This document shows positions 1 through 11,400 of a stretch of 64,000 nucleotides of DNA, one piece after another. This DNA is from Euptelea pleiosperma (taxonomy: Eukaryota; Streptophyta; Magnoliopsida; Ranunculales; Eupteleaceae), in assembly GCA_035048495.1 (NCBI GenBank), contig CM068547.1, positions 26,791,913 to 26,855,912 on the forward strand, in the 5' to 3' direction. The notes under the pieces are model-generated. The model was given only the letters and a program-made list of their open reading frames with translations. It was not told the origin of the DNA and searched no databases. Both the position numbers and the translations under genes were made by a program. Every line of letters starts with the position of its first letter. Position 1 is the stretch's first letter.

Positions 1-514
1 GTTTAATCACTAAAAATTTAAATACCTATTAAACCCCCCTTCTAGGTATCCAGTAGATTGGAAAGAAAAACTTTTACGTGTGTGAAAATAGGGTTTGTGA
101 TGTTAAGAGATCATTATGCAAGATTAATGAAGAACGTGGTTATTGTGCGTTGTGTTCTACGTGGTGTGTGCAAGTGTTACGCCCAGTGAAGATTGAAGTT
201 GAAAGAAGTGCTCCTAGAGTAAATCGTAGTGTAAGAAGGTGAGAGATTTGTTCTCCATGTGTTATCCGTAAGTTCTTCGTGTATTCTGCAGCCCTAGGAG
301 GTGGAACTCTATGGGAAAATTACACCTGTCAAAAACCCTTTCTGGGTATTTTTCAGGCATCCGTTAGTGACTTTTGTGGGTATTTGTAAGATCCTACGGG
401 TTTAGTGGTGATTTTTAGTGGTAATAATGGAGAACAAATCTAGTATCGTGGTGCCTGCTGATGTTTTTAATGTCCAAATGACTTCCATCAAGCTCAATGG
501 AGGTAATTATGACT
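1..514 (+). pseudogene. Copia leader and gag start, truncated
   Basis: An ATG at 427 opens a frame reading MENKSSIVVPADVFNVQ and TSIKLNGGNY, the usual start of a Ty1/Copia gag (I.S.KLNG.NY). It breaks off where Copia-A1 begins at 515. Positions 1-426 look like an untranslated retrotransposon leader; I see no LTR or primer site in them. The rest of this element is missing. Confidence 0.55.
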
Positions 515-707
515 TGCAATGGTGATTAGGGTTAGGTTTAGAGTTTCAAAAAGCGAAGAGAGAGAAGAGAGAAGTATATCATATGTATGGTCACATGACT
601 CCAATAACAAATATTATATATGTAAAATATTACAAAAGACTACTACATCCCTCAAGGGAGGTATTTACAGAACTATCCTTTACACATGAAAATACGTAGA
701 TGATAAC
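515..707 (-). repeat. Copia-A1 3' LTR
   Basis: This roughly 193-bp copy matches 4343-4546 and lies next to a purine tract (GAGGGGAG on the minus strand). Two bases of the usual TGTTATC start are missing at the tract junction. Confidence 0.75.
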
Positions 708-805
708 TCCCCTCAAGTTGGTGCATACATATCTCTCATGCCCAACTTGCATAAACATCTGTGAAGTTGCCAACTGAGAACTCCCTTGGTGAAGACATCG
801 GTTAC

Positions 806-3641
806 TTATTCATCTATCTTAACAAAAGGAGTACATACTTCCCCAAATACAATCTTTTCCCTAATGAAGTGGCGATCCACCTCAATGTGCTTGGTCCGAT
901 GCTGCTGTACTGGATTGTAAACAATGCTGATGGCGGCCTTGTTGTCACAATACAAGCTCACAGACCTCAAGACTGGAAAGCCAAGTTCAACAACCAACAT
1001 CTTCAATCAGAGCATCTCACACAAGCCATGGGCCATTGCCCTAAAGTTTGCTTCTGCATTGGATTTGGCAACTATGGGTTGCTTCTTGCTCCTCCAAGTA
1101 AGCAGATTGCACCCAATGAAGGTGCGATAGCCGAAGGTAGATCTCCTGTCATCCTTGGCACATGCCCAGTCTGCAACAGTGTATGACTCTATCTCATGTG
1201 ACCATTCTTCTTGAAGAGAAGGCCTCTCTGCCAGGAGCAAACTTGAGAAATCTTAGAATCTGTGTGATGCCTCTAAGTGAATCTTTGGGTGATTGCATGT
1301 ACTGGCTAATGACACTGACTGCATAGGCAATGTCTGGTCGAGTCAGGGAGAGATAGATCAATCTCCCAACCAGCCTCTGAAAACCCCCCACTTCCTGTAG
1401 AAGCTCACTACTCGAATCGGCCAACTCGTGGTTCTACTCTATAGGAGTTTCCACTGTTTGGCTCCCAGCTTGCCAGAGCCCTTCAACAGATCTAGGACAT
1501 ACTTCCTTTGTGAGATGAAGATCTTTTGGCTGGATCTTGCAACCTCTATACCTAGAAAGTACTTGACAAATCCTAGATTTTTAGTCACCTCTTCTGCATC
1601 ATTTCGTGTCAGAATGATGTCATAAACATAGACAATAAGAGTTGTGTGTTCTTCCCCTGATGCTTCACAAACGGGTGTGATCGGCTTGACTCCGAGTGTA
1701 GCCCAGCTTCTTCACGGCAAGGGTGAACCTTTCAAACCATGCTCTTGGAGATTGCTTAAGCCCATAGAGAGCCTTTCTCAGTCTACATACTTTGCTACTT
1801 TGCCCTGGTGGAATGAAGCCAGGAGGAGGTACCATGTACACTTCTTCTTGCAAGTCTCCATGGAGGAATGCATTTTTCACATCTAGCTGATGTAAAGACC
1901 ATCCTTGATTTGCTGCTAGGGACAACAACATCCTGATAAAATTCATCTTTGCCACAGGTGCAAAGGTCTCCACATAGTCAATCCATAGGCCTTAATGTAC
2001 CCTTTGGCTACCAATCGTGCCTTTTACTTCTCAACTGATCCATCTGCCTTGTACTTTACTGTGAACACCCATCTGCAACCAACATGTTTTTTTTCTTTTG
2101 GTAAGTCAATTAGCTCCCATGTTATGTTTTTGTCCAAGGCACTCATCTCCACTACCATAGCAGCCCTCCATCTCGGATGTGCCAACCCTTCTGCCATAAA
2201 AGATGGAATAGGAGCCACGGAAGGGCTCCAATAGATAATAGGTTAGATGCGAAATTTGGGACATATAAAATACATGCAAGAGGAAGATTAGGAAAGGGGA
2301 GAACAGCCTATTTCCTAGAGATAGAAGATAATGTGCCATCTGCAGTTCTAACTTTATCGCGGCCAGAACAAATGGAATAACTCGAAAATAAGGACATACC
2401 CGTCATGTGCTCCGAAGCCCCTGAATCAATGATCCATGTAGGACTGAAAGGGGGAATGGACACATGATGGGCAGATCTGATGATACCTGGCTGAGCAAAT
2501 GAGGATTTGGCAGAAGGACCATCCAACTATGAGAGCAATCGTCGAAGCCCTGCAAGCTTGGAAGCAACCAAAGGACCCGAGAGGCCTGTGAAAAACTCGA
2601 GAGAGACTGGGCCGGAGAGGGTGTTGACGTATCCATACTGGCAGAATGGGCACCAGAAGATCCTGACTGACTGGAGCGAGGAGCAGAAGACTGAGGGCGA
2701 CCATGCAGCTTCCAGCAAGTCGCTCGCACATGTCCATGGCGACCACAAAAGTCACACTTGGGCCTCTCCTTGGAGGAGGAAGGTCGGCTAGTTGAAGGAG
2801 CAGAGAACTAAGAGGGTCGACTCCCCTGAAGCTGTTAAGGCTGAGAAGTAGATGCAAAGGTAGGAGTTGGTGAAGAGGTAACAAGCGTTGATCACTCGTG
2901 AACAGGAGAGTCATCCGAAAGAGATAGTTTGCGGCTCTCCTCACTCTGGACATATGAGTAAACCTCACTGAGTATAGGTAAAGATGCTCAGCTGCTAAGA
3001 ATCTAAATCCTGGCCAACTTATATGAAGGATCGAGTCCAGAAAGGAACTCAGATATCCTACCCTCCTCAACGTGCTTCTGGTATGTCACTACTTCATCTG
3101 GGGTAGAAGGATGATAGGAATAATAGTAGTCTAACTCCTCCCACATAGTCTTAAGAGTTGCAAAATAGTCAGAGAGGGACTTGTCTCCCTGACGAAGGCG
3201 AGAGATGCTCTGCTTCAACTGGTATGCTCTACTAGTGTTCTGCTATTGTGAGTAGGTCTTCTTGGCAATTTCCCACACATCTTGGGCTATGCGCATGAAG
3301 AGAAAGTCATGACTAATGTAAAGCTCCATGGAGTTGACAAGCCAGGACTGAACCGTGAGGTTCTCAGTTTCCCATTTCTCAAACATGGGATCATCCTCCT
3401 TTGGCTCTTTGGTCCGCCCCGTACAATGCCCCATCTTCCCACGGCCTCCAATGAACAATCGTGCTGCTCTAGCCCACTCCAAGTAGTTAGTGCCATTGAT
3501 TTTAACAGATGTAATCTGCAACCCGGGGTTCTCATACATCACTTGTTGCATCACAGGTCCTCCAGCTCCTCTGGAGGTAGAATCTATGCTAACATCAGAT
3601 CTTGACGGATTACCCGGGAATCGGATAGGCGGAGTCTCCAT
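806..3641 (-). pseudogene. Copia-A1 gag-pol remnant
   Basis: Gag starts METPPIRFPGNPSRSD at 3641 and keeps the [20 protein letters not shown] motif. A CX2CX4HX4C zinc knuckle (KCDFCGRHGHVRATC) is near 2750-2705, and protease motif [13 protein letters not shown] near 2430. RT has KNAFLHGDL near 1890 and [13 protein letters not shown] near 1755. The RT active-site YVDD is mutated to YVYD near 1630. RNase H motifs [10 protein letters not shown] and [12 protein letters not shown] are at 950-860. The integrase is absent. This is a broken gene. Confidence 0.85.
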
Positions 3642-4342
3642 AACGAAGAAACAAGGAGAGATAAGAGGAAAGAAAGCCAAAAAGAAGGTATTCAAAAGGA
3701 AAAAAAAGACTCAATGATAGCCGGTGAGTGAAAAACACCCATACGAACCTCGAAAAGGGATTATAAGTGGCCGAATAAAAGAGGGGAGAAACATAGGGAT
3801 GTAGGAAAGCATTCTAGGGCCATCAAATAATTGTTAATGAGGTTTGGAATTGATTTGAGGAGGTTTGGGGCCGAACCGATTGTCCTATAGGGCATATTGA
3901 AGTCACCGACGATAACTAGAGGGTGAAAAACACCTTACACAAACTTCAATCGGCAATGGATTTGCTTAAATGAGGTATCCTCATGTAGGTTAGGTTGTAG
4001 GGGATAAAAAACAATTGATAAACCCCAACAAAAGGACTATTAAGAGCCTGAAAAATCAATTGGTTCGAAAAACACGATTTTCTCCAATATTCAAGAGAAA
4101 TGAGCAAAACAACCACCAGATGAACTCAAACAATTCTCAAAAAATCACCAAAAAACTCTAAAAATAGAGATCTATCAAGAATAGGAGTTTTAGAAGTTCC
4201 TGACATACCTCGAAATCCATGTCCAGACCTCGAAAAGCTTGTTCGTACGGCCTATGACATCAGCCATACAATACAGTGGGGCATCAGAACTCCTCCGACA
4301 ATCTTCTCCGACTGTTGAGCTTAAATCTAAGCTCTGATGCCA

Positions 4343-4546
4343 AGTTGAAATGGTGATTAGGTTAGGGTTAGGCAGTCAAAGAGAAGAGAGAGAGAGGAGA
4401 AAAGGATGTCATGTGATTAGGTCACAATGACTCCATAAATCTTATTTATGTAAAAGGGACAAAAGACATGTATACCCCTCAAGAGGAGTATTTACAGAAC
4501 TACCCCTAATACATGAAATACGTAGAGAAATGCGTATATGATAACA
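4343..4546 (-). repeat. Copia-A1 5' LTR
   Basis: On the minus strand it starts TGTTATCATATACGC and ends TTTCAACT, directly followed by primer site TGGCATCAGAGC (4331-4342). It carries the CCTAACCCTAATCACC string common to this LTR family. Confidence 0.8.
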
Positions 4547-5102
4547 GCGGAGTACTAGCCATAGTGCCAAAAAACACCCCCCCTCAGTACTTTGCCAAGG
4601 ACTCGAAACTGTGACCTGCTCTGATACAATGTTGACAACCACTTTACTCTAAAGGCTTAAGCTGTCAGAGAGAGGCGTAACAATGTTTATCAAAGGGTCT
4701 ACGGGTCTAACACAAGCGGAGTGGTGGCCACACAGCCAAACAACAAACTCTAACAACATTTCCCATTGCATCAAATGAATATCCATAACAAGAGCTTATA
4801 TACAGATTCAAATGATTGATAATTTTTAGTGAAGGACTGATGGTACCAAATTTAATGGTTTCGTTAACATCTGCAGTTATCATATGTTCATATAGGAAAA
4901 TTGTTACCTTGATGTCTTCAATTCTCATACATTCGCACATGAAAATGTTCTTCTATATAATATTAACTCATGAAGAATATTAATGTATACGTGCTTGTGA
5001 CATGGCTTTGGCATAATGTTCATTCAAAAAGCATGTTTCTACAATTATGGATATTTAACATCACAAATAATTAAGGGAAAAGGAAGAAAATAGAATATAC
5101 AC
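4547..5102. other. VPS13 intron sequence with an old LTR/primer-site trace
   Basis: No gene is seen. A string like a minus-strand primer site (GCTCTGATACAATGTTGA) lies at about 4619-4636. It is followed by CTTAAGCTGT-type sequence typical of old plant LTR debris. The rest is AT-rich intron sequence. Confidence 0.45.
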
Positions 5103-5462
5103 CTGCCCAATTGCTTCTCTCTCACAATACTCCCCAACTACACCATCTGCATGAATGGCACGAGGGTTTCTGATTCTTTGGAAGGTGGCCTTGTTATTGA
5201 AAATCTCTAAGCATCTGGAACAACTCGCACCAATTCCATCGACAGTCAATGAGAAAAAATCCAATGCCCCACTTACTGGTTGTACTATAAATCCCAAAAT
5301 AGCTTGTCCAAGCCCATGAGCAAGTCCTAGGAGACCATGTTGCCTGGCACTCTCTACAGGCTTTGTCACAACGCCAGACACTCCAAAAGCGACACCTTGT
5401 GCAAGAGCTTCAGTGCCTTGAAGAATCCCATCGCTTACTCCAGTAATTCTCCTTGACCACAC
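5103..5462 (-). CDS. VPS13: VPS13 exon o, ATG2-like C-terminal region (last exon seen)
   Basis: This exon has 120 codons: [80 protein letters not shown], then [13 protein letters not shown] and YCEREAIGQ before a GT donor at 5101-5102. The usual family protein joins RSKQ directly to VWSRR, so I take the acceptor at 5463-5464. A second acceptor at 5493-5494, with a better pyrimidine tract, would add ten in-frame residues. The final PH-like part is not in the window. Confidence 0.92.
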
Positions 5463-8400
5463 CTGATTCCATGTTGAAATATTTTCCTTAATCTGTAAGA
5501 AGTAGTTACCATTATTCATTAAAGAATAAAATGGAAAAATTAAAATTACCTGTTTTGAACGTAACTGCAGAAACTGCCCATCTGTTGAGAGCTCAGCAAA
5601 TCCTTTACTTAGAGAAGCCAATGTTGAGCTTGTCAAACCAAGTACGTCTACCGAAAATATCAGATGTAACGGATTATGGATCAGATCCCTCGCAATACGG
5701 TTTAAAATGGCAGGAACAACTGAGCTTTTCCGCATGAATCTGTCCCGGTGCATGACCTTCCTTAAATGTACCTGAGATAGGAGGCATTACATTATTATCT
5801 GGAGCAACAACAGTGTATCAAATATATCTTACGGTGAATTAGACAATTAGATTGTCCTACGTTTTTCTTTTTATCAAGGAGATTGTCCTACTTTATCCAG
5901 TGAGGTCAGGTTTACTCTATAAAAAAGGCTCTGTTCAGTCATAATTTACCAAACAAGTAAAAGGCACGTGTGATGCATGCGTTGCCCAAGTGATAGGGTT
6001 GCAACCCTTAGTTGTGTTGGTGTCTTTATTTACTAGAGACACATGTGTAAAGGATATTTTTTCCTTTCTTTTGGCTCTTGGGAAGGCATACTTGTAATTT
6101 GAGTGTCAAATCAAAGTGAATATAAGAAATTCATGAGAGATCATGCACTCTTAACGATGTGCACTTTCTCTCCAACTATGGGGCCCCAACCGGGAATAAG
6201 AAGTTTCCCTTGGGTTGGTTGGGAATAAGAAGTTTTGTTCCAACTCTTCTCCGTTTCCCGATGAGATATGAAATCGCATAGGGTATTCTAACTCCACTTT
6301 TAGGAAAGTCTCTTTTCTTTATTTTCCTCATTCGTTGTTGGTATGCTGAAACCCTAGATAAATCTACATTCTGTTATAGTGGGATTGATGTCCGCAATTT
6401 TTTTGGGTTTGGCTAAGGTTCATTCTTTAGTTGAATAGTGCCCAATGAATGGTACCTGATGAACAGTACCAATACTCTGGTTGCAGTTGTGGTGCTCAGA
6501 GTGTTGTGTTCATCGTTTGTGATTTACGTGATAGGAATGGATAGGTTGACCCCGTGTTTGTGCGTGAGGGTGCCGGAAGCTACTCGATCCTTAACTTCCC
6601 TGGAATGAAATCCAACTGATTTTCGGATATTGTTGTTTCTTGTTGTAATCTTTCTCTTACTTTCTCCCATAATTTCATAGTGCGACTCATAAGTTTTATC
6701 CCACGATAGTTATTATATTTTTAATTTTTGTACATCTCCCTTATTCTTGTAGATTGATACCATAAGACTTTTCCTCCATTCATCAGGCATTTTCGTAGTC
6801 TCCAAAATTGTATTGAACAACCTAGTTAACCAACATAATCCAAAATTGTATTGCACTTTTTAGTAAGTTTTGTTGAGTTCTTTCACTCGACCGTTGTTGA
6901 TCCACTGCTGTCATGTTTTTTTTTGTTTTTCAAACCCTATCATTGTCCCAAGGTTGAATACGACCTATTGGGAATAAAAGGAGAAGGCATCAGACTCCCT
7001 TTATTATTAGTAGTGGGCTTTAGATGTTGGCCAACTAATCCAACCCACATAGTAAGGCATATTTGGCCCGGTCCAATAGATACAACCCATTAGGAGAACC
7101 CAACTTCTTGGTTCCTTTGGTTCATAGTTCCAAATCCAGCCCAAGTCCAATACCCAGTCAACCATACTTGACTTGACCCGCGACCCGATTCGTTTACCCG
7201 ACCCGCGACCTGGTCCAAAAAATGTCTTCTTCTAAGGGACCAACACCAGTCGAATCCCTAGAGTTCTAGTCCACATGAAAAGTTGAGAAACTTATTGAAT
7301 TAGGAGGTGCAAGTCCAAGTATATTTGTAAGAGTTACGGAGAAATTTTTCTTTTTTGTAGTGATTTCCAAAAAGTTGCATGGTGAGATGCCATGCAAGGA
7401 CGAGTGATTCTTCCTTTGAAGATCAACAACTACTCCAAATATTTCCAAGATGATGATTGATGGAAGATCCAGTGTTATTGCTCCTGTGAAAGGGGTTTGG
7501 TGTGAAGCCAAAGGAGTGATTCCCATCAAAAGGTCCAGATTAATTTTCCTTCTTGCTGTCTGGATCTGAAATCGTTCTCGAATTCTTTTCAACCAGGAAG
7601 GTTTGATGTGGGAGCATTCTACTTGATAGTATTTAGCTACACTGGATCAATGAAGAGAACCAAAGCATGCGGATCCCACAGGATTAGTCAGAATTAATTT
7701 TATTTTAATTAGGATTGTTATTTTTTTTAATTTTCAGTTTAATCAATTTCAAATACTTTTAGAAAGTCTTTTAGTTTGATTAGGATTTGGAAATTTAGAG
7801 TTTATAAATAGGGATGTAATCTTTGATTTTGAGCTAGAGAGTTGAATAAAGAAATTTGTCTTTTGGGGTGTGATATCCAAGTTTTCTGGATGAGATGCCT
7901 GGAACGGAAGAACGATTCTTCTTGAAAGAGCGATTCCTTCAAAATCTGGTGGAGTGATTTCAACGAAATCCTATCTGATCGCAGAAAGGTCTCTCGTCCT
8001 GCACCACTCTTGTTCCTAGCCTATTGTATAAGCTGTCATACACCTTATATTTCGCCTTACTTACTACTCTCTTTGCCTCTGTTTTAGCATTTCGATATTT
8101 TTCAAAGTTTTCCTCGTTTTTAGTTTGTGGTAATTCTAGAAACACGACCTTTCTCTTTAATCACTTTCTGTACTTCTTCACTCCACCGTATTTCCACCGT
8201 ATTTCTTTTTGTAAGTGACTTTTAAATTCTCTGACAAATTCTTTTGCCACTCTTTGATTTAACTAGTCATTTCATCCCAAATCACCGTAATGTCTGCATC
8301 TAAATTCCATTTCCCCTCTATCAATTTATTTTTGAAGGACACTACTTTATCTTGTTTTAGGTTCCACCATCTAAGTCTTGGGTGCGTCTTACTTTCAATC

Positions 8401-11400
8401 CTCCTTTTCCATCTCTTAATGCAAACATCTGTAACTGCTAGGCTATGTTGCATAGTCAAACTTTTTCCTGAGATAACCTTACAAACTTTGTATATTGCAC
8501 GATCCCTCTTTCTAAGAAGAAAAGTTTATTTGACTTTTGTTAGATCCACTCTTAAAAGTTCTTAAATGTTCATTTTTTTTTATAAGTAATAAGATTCATT
8601 GCAACTGGGGAAACCCTAAAAAAGAACAACACGAGAGGACCTCCAGAAAAGGACCTCGCAACAAGAGACTATATAAATCAAGTGGGAGCAAATCCGCTTA
8701 AAAGCTCATCCCATCTGAAAACAAAAGCATCAAGAAAAAAACCACTAAACCTCGACAAAATGGAGTACCAAAGGCACAAATAAACTTTGACCCTCAACAA
8801 GACTTTAGGAACGTCTCCTTCATTCCCTTCAAAAACATAGGAATTCCTCTCTTTTCATATAGCCCACATGATTGCAAAGGGAAGGATATGCCAAAGATAT
8901 CTTCCTCTTCCTTCGAAAGCTTCAAACGAGGTTCCTTGGACTAAAAGGCTCACCTGCTCTGGCACCACAAACTCTATCCCCAAAAAAAGTAAAGAACGCT
9001 TGCCAAATAGCGTGGGAGAAGGGGCAATGAATCAAAAGATGATTATCCGTCTCTTCACTAGACTCACACAAAGAACACCTATTCGGCAACATCATACCTC
9101 TACTATTCAAATGATCTACCGTCAGGATTTTGTCCAACATAGCCATCCAAACAAAGAAAGATACTTTAGACAGGATACGGGATAGGAGCTCCCCAAACCA
9201 ATGCTGCTAGAAAAGTACGATGCCATTCCAATTTGATTTTGGGGTGGAATGATCTGACAGAGAACAAACCTTTTGGATTCCATTTCCATAATCTCTTATC
9301 CGCCTCTGAAGATAAGATTGGGCCATCCCCAACTCTAGTCAAGAAAGAACCAAGACTGTCCACCTCCCATCACTTCTAAAACCAAACTGAATGTTCATCT
9401 CTCTTCCTAAAGTACATATTTATTATTATTAGATCGTACGCCATAGAAAACTCAAGAATTGTTACCCCCATCTCATTTCTTTTTCCAAACCCTTGCCCTC
9501 TGTGTACTCTCATATCCTCTACTTTCTTTCCCCACATGCCCATTTAGGTCTCATCTTATAAATATCCTCTCCCCATCAAGAATAATTGTCTCTTAATACA
9601 ATAATCTAGTCCTACTTAGGCATAAGTGCTAATACTGTTTTCCTAAGATTAGTTTAACTGATGCAAGCCTATCACTAACCCTATCAACACTTATAACACT
9701 ATCTATCAAGTTTTCCCTACTGCTATACAACCCCATTTCTATCAATTTCATATCCTTGTAAAAAAATTTGTAGCCCTCTTCAAGACGTTTGGCTTCATTT
9801 CCTTTATATTTAATCTCTTTCAGGCATGCTTTTCTACGTTAACTTTCCTCAATGTATCATCCAACTCCCACTCCTTGCTATATAAAGTCCCACCTTTGGC
9901 TATATATTTGAATTTTTTTATTATTTAAATTATATTGTCTCTATCTTTCTTTGAGGCTCTAAATGTATTTCTGATTGAAGTCTCAGGTCAAGAAGACTGA
10001 ATGAAGATTGACACACTCATTTTTGGCCCTTTTGTGTATAATAAGATTGTTGTGAATTTGAATGTTTAAGGGGTTATGCATCGATTTTGGCTTTAGGTGA
10101 ATGTTAGTTTGTTTGTGGTCAAAATTAGTATATTGATTTGTATGTCCTCATAAATTGATATTCGTATTTATTTAATCAATATGGTTATAAATGCACTTTG
10201 GTCTATGTATCTGTGCAGAGTAATAGATTTCTAAGGCTACCCAAAGTTCTAAAACAACAACTCAGTTAATCGAGTAATTATGATGAAAATTGCAGTTTGT
10301 AAATGAAATTTAGTACTTTTATAATTCCTATGATTGCAAGGATATGATCTTTTTGTTGTAAAATGATTAGATCTATTGATGAATCTTCAACTTTCTTATA
10401 TGTGCTTTTACAACTTTAACATTTGCATTTGCCAATATGGAGATCAAGTATAATACTACATACTAGGGTACCAAAGATTATAAGTTGTAGATTTGTATTT
10501 ATAACTCGCTACCTAGAAGAATCAAAATTTATTTGAAAGTTGGCACATGACATACAGATAAGGTCATGTGATAAATGAATTACTGCTTCCTTTTTCTATT
10601 TCTTCTTATTTTATTTACAATTATTTTTAACTAAAGAATTATGTACGGAAGTGTCTGCATATCGGATTTTTTGAGGTTGCTGTGTCGGACACCGATAGAC
10701 GTGTCCGAGTCCTTGTTAAATAGCTGCCTAGCTTTCATCTTAAATATGAGGTTAAACAAAAGGTATAACTGTCCCACTTTACTCATATATGTCATTCTTA
10801 GTTGTATAAAAATAATTTTCTAGATCATTTAAGGAATTTCTACAAAAATTGAAATATCTGCATCATGAGTTAAGGGAAATAAATAGTAATGGTGCCGTTG
10901 GACAGATCTTGGTGAATACTTTCACTGGACCCATTGATTCCCCAAACAAGCATAAGAGTTACATGTTACAGAGTTTTGAAAAAGTTGGTAGAACTTCATA
11001 GTTTCTAACACTTGTACAGTTGTGCTACTGATTACCCATTATCCTAGAACGGTTTTTGAGGCTTTCAACAAGACAGTTATACTTGGAACAATGAATATTT
11101 GGACTTAGGTCAAGCCATCCCACTTCCCTGAAAATAGTAGTATTGATGAATCATGAATGTCATAACTACATATGCAACTAATGCAAGTGGTATAAGAAAT
11201 TTGACCTGAATTTTGAGTGCATTTCCCACAGCTGACAGTACGGGGCTCCACACACCTAGGACCCCATGGGGTCTCTGAGTGGGTTCTGTCTCCAATGACA
11301 ACTTTAGCCTGACTTCTGAAACATCTATTAGGCTGAAAAAATAAGAAAAAATATCAATGATCGACTCGAGATCTTAAATAGAAGATAAAAACTACTTCAC

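Larger units (their letters stand above)
515..4546 (-). mobile_element. Copia-A1, degenerate Ty1/Copia retrotransposon
   Basis: The order on the minus strand is LTR (4343-4546), primer site TGGCATCAGAGC, gag, protease, reverse transcriptase, RNase H, LTR (515-707). The integrase is deleted: frames jump from protease near 2310 to the start of reverse transcriptase near 2234. Many stops and frameshifts make it inactive. The flanking 5-mers differ, so no target duplication is visible; one end may have been lost or recombined. Confidence 0.85.

Noticed and set aside
4611..4640. A further full LTR element on the minus strand from the GCTCTGATACAATGTTGA string
   Set aside because: A primer-site-like string is present, but I could not find a matching LTR pair or coding sequence.
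4707..4940. The terminal VPS13 exon
   Set aside because: The frame lacks the expected continuation after EREAIGQ and shows no PH-like or other family motif. The true next exon must lie to the left of the window.
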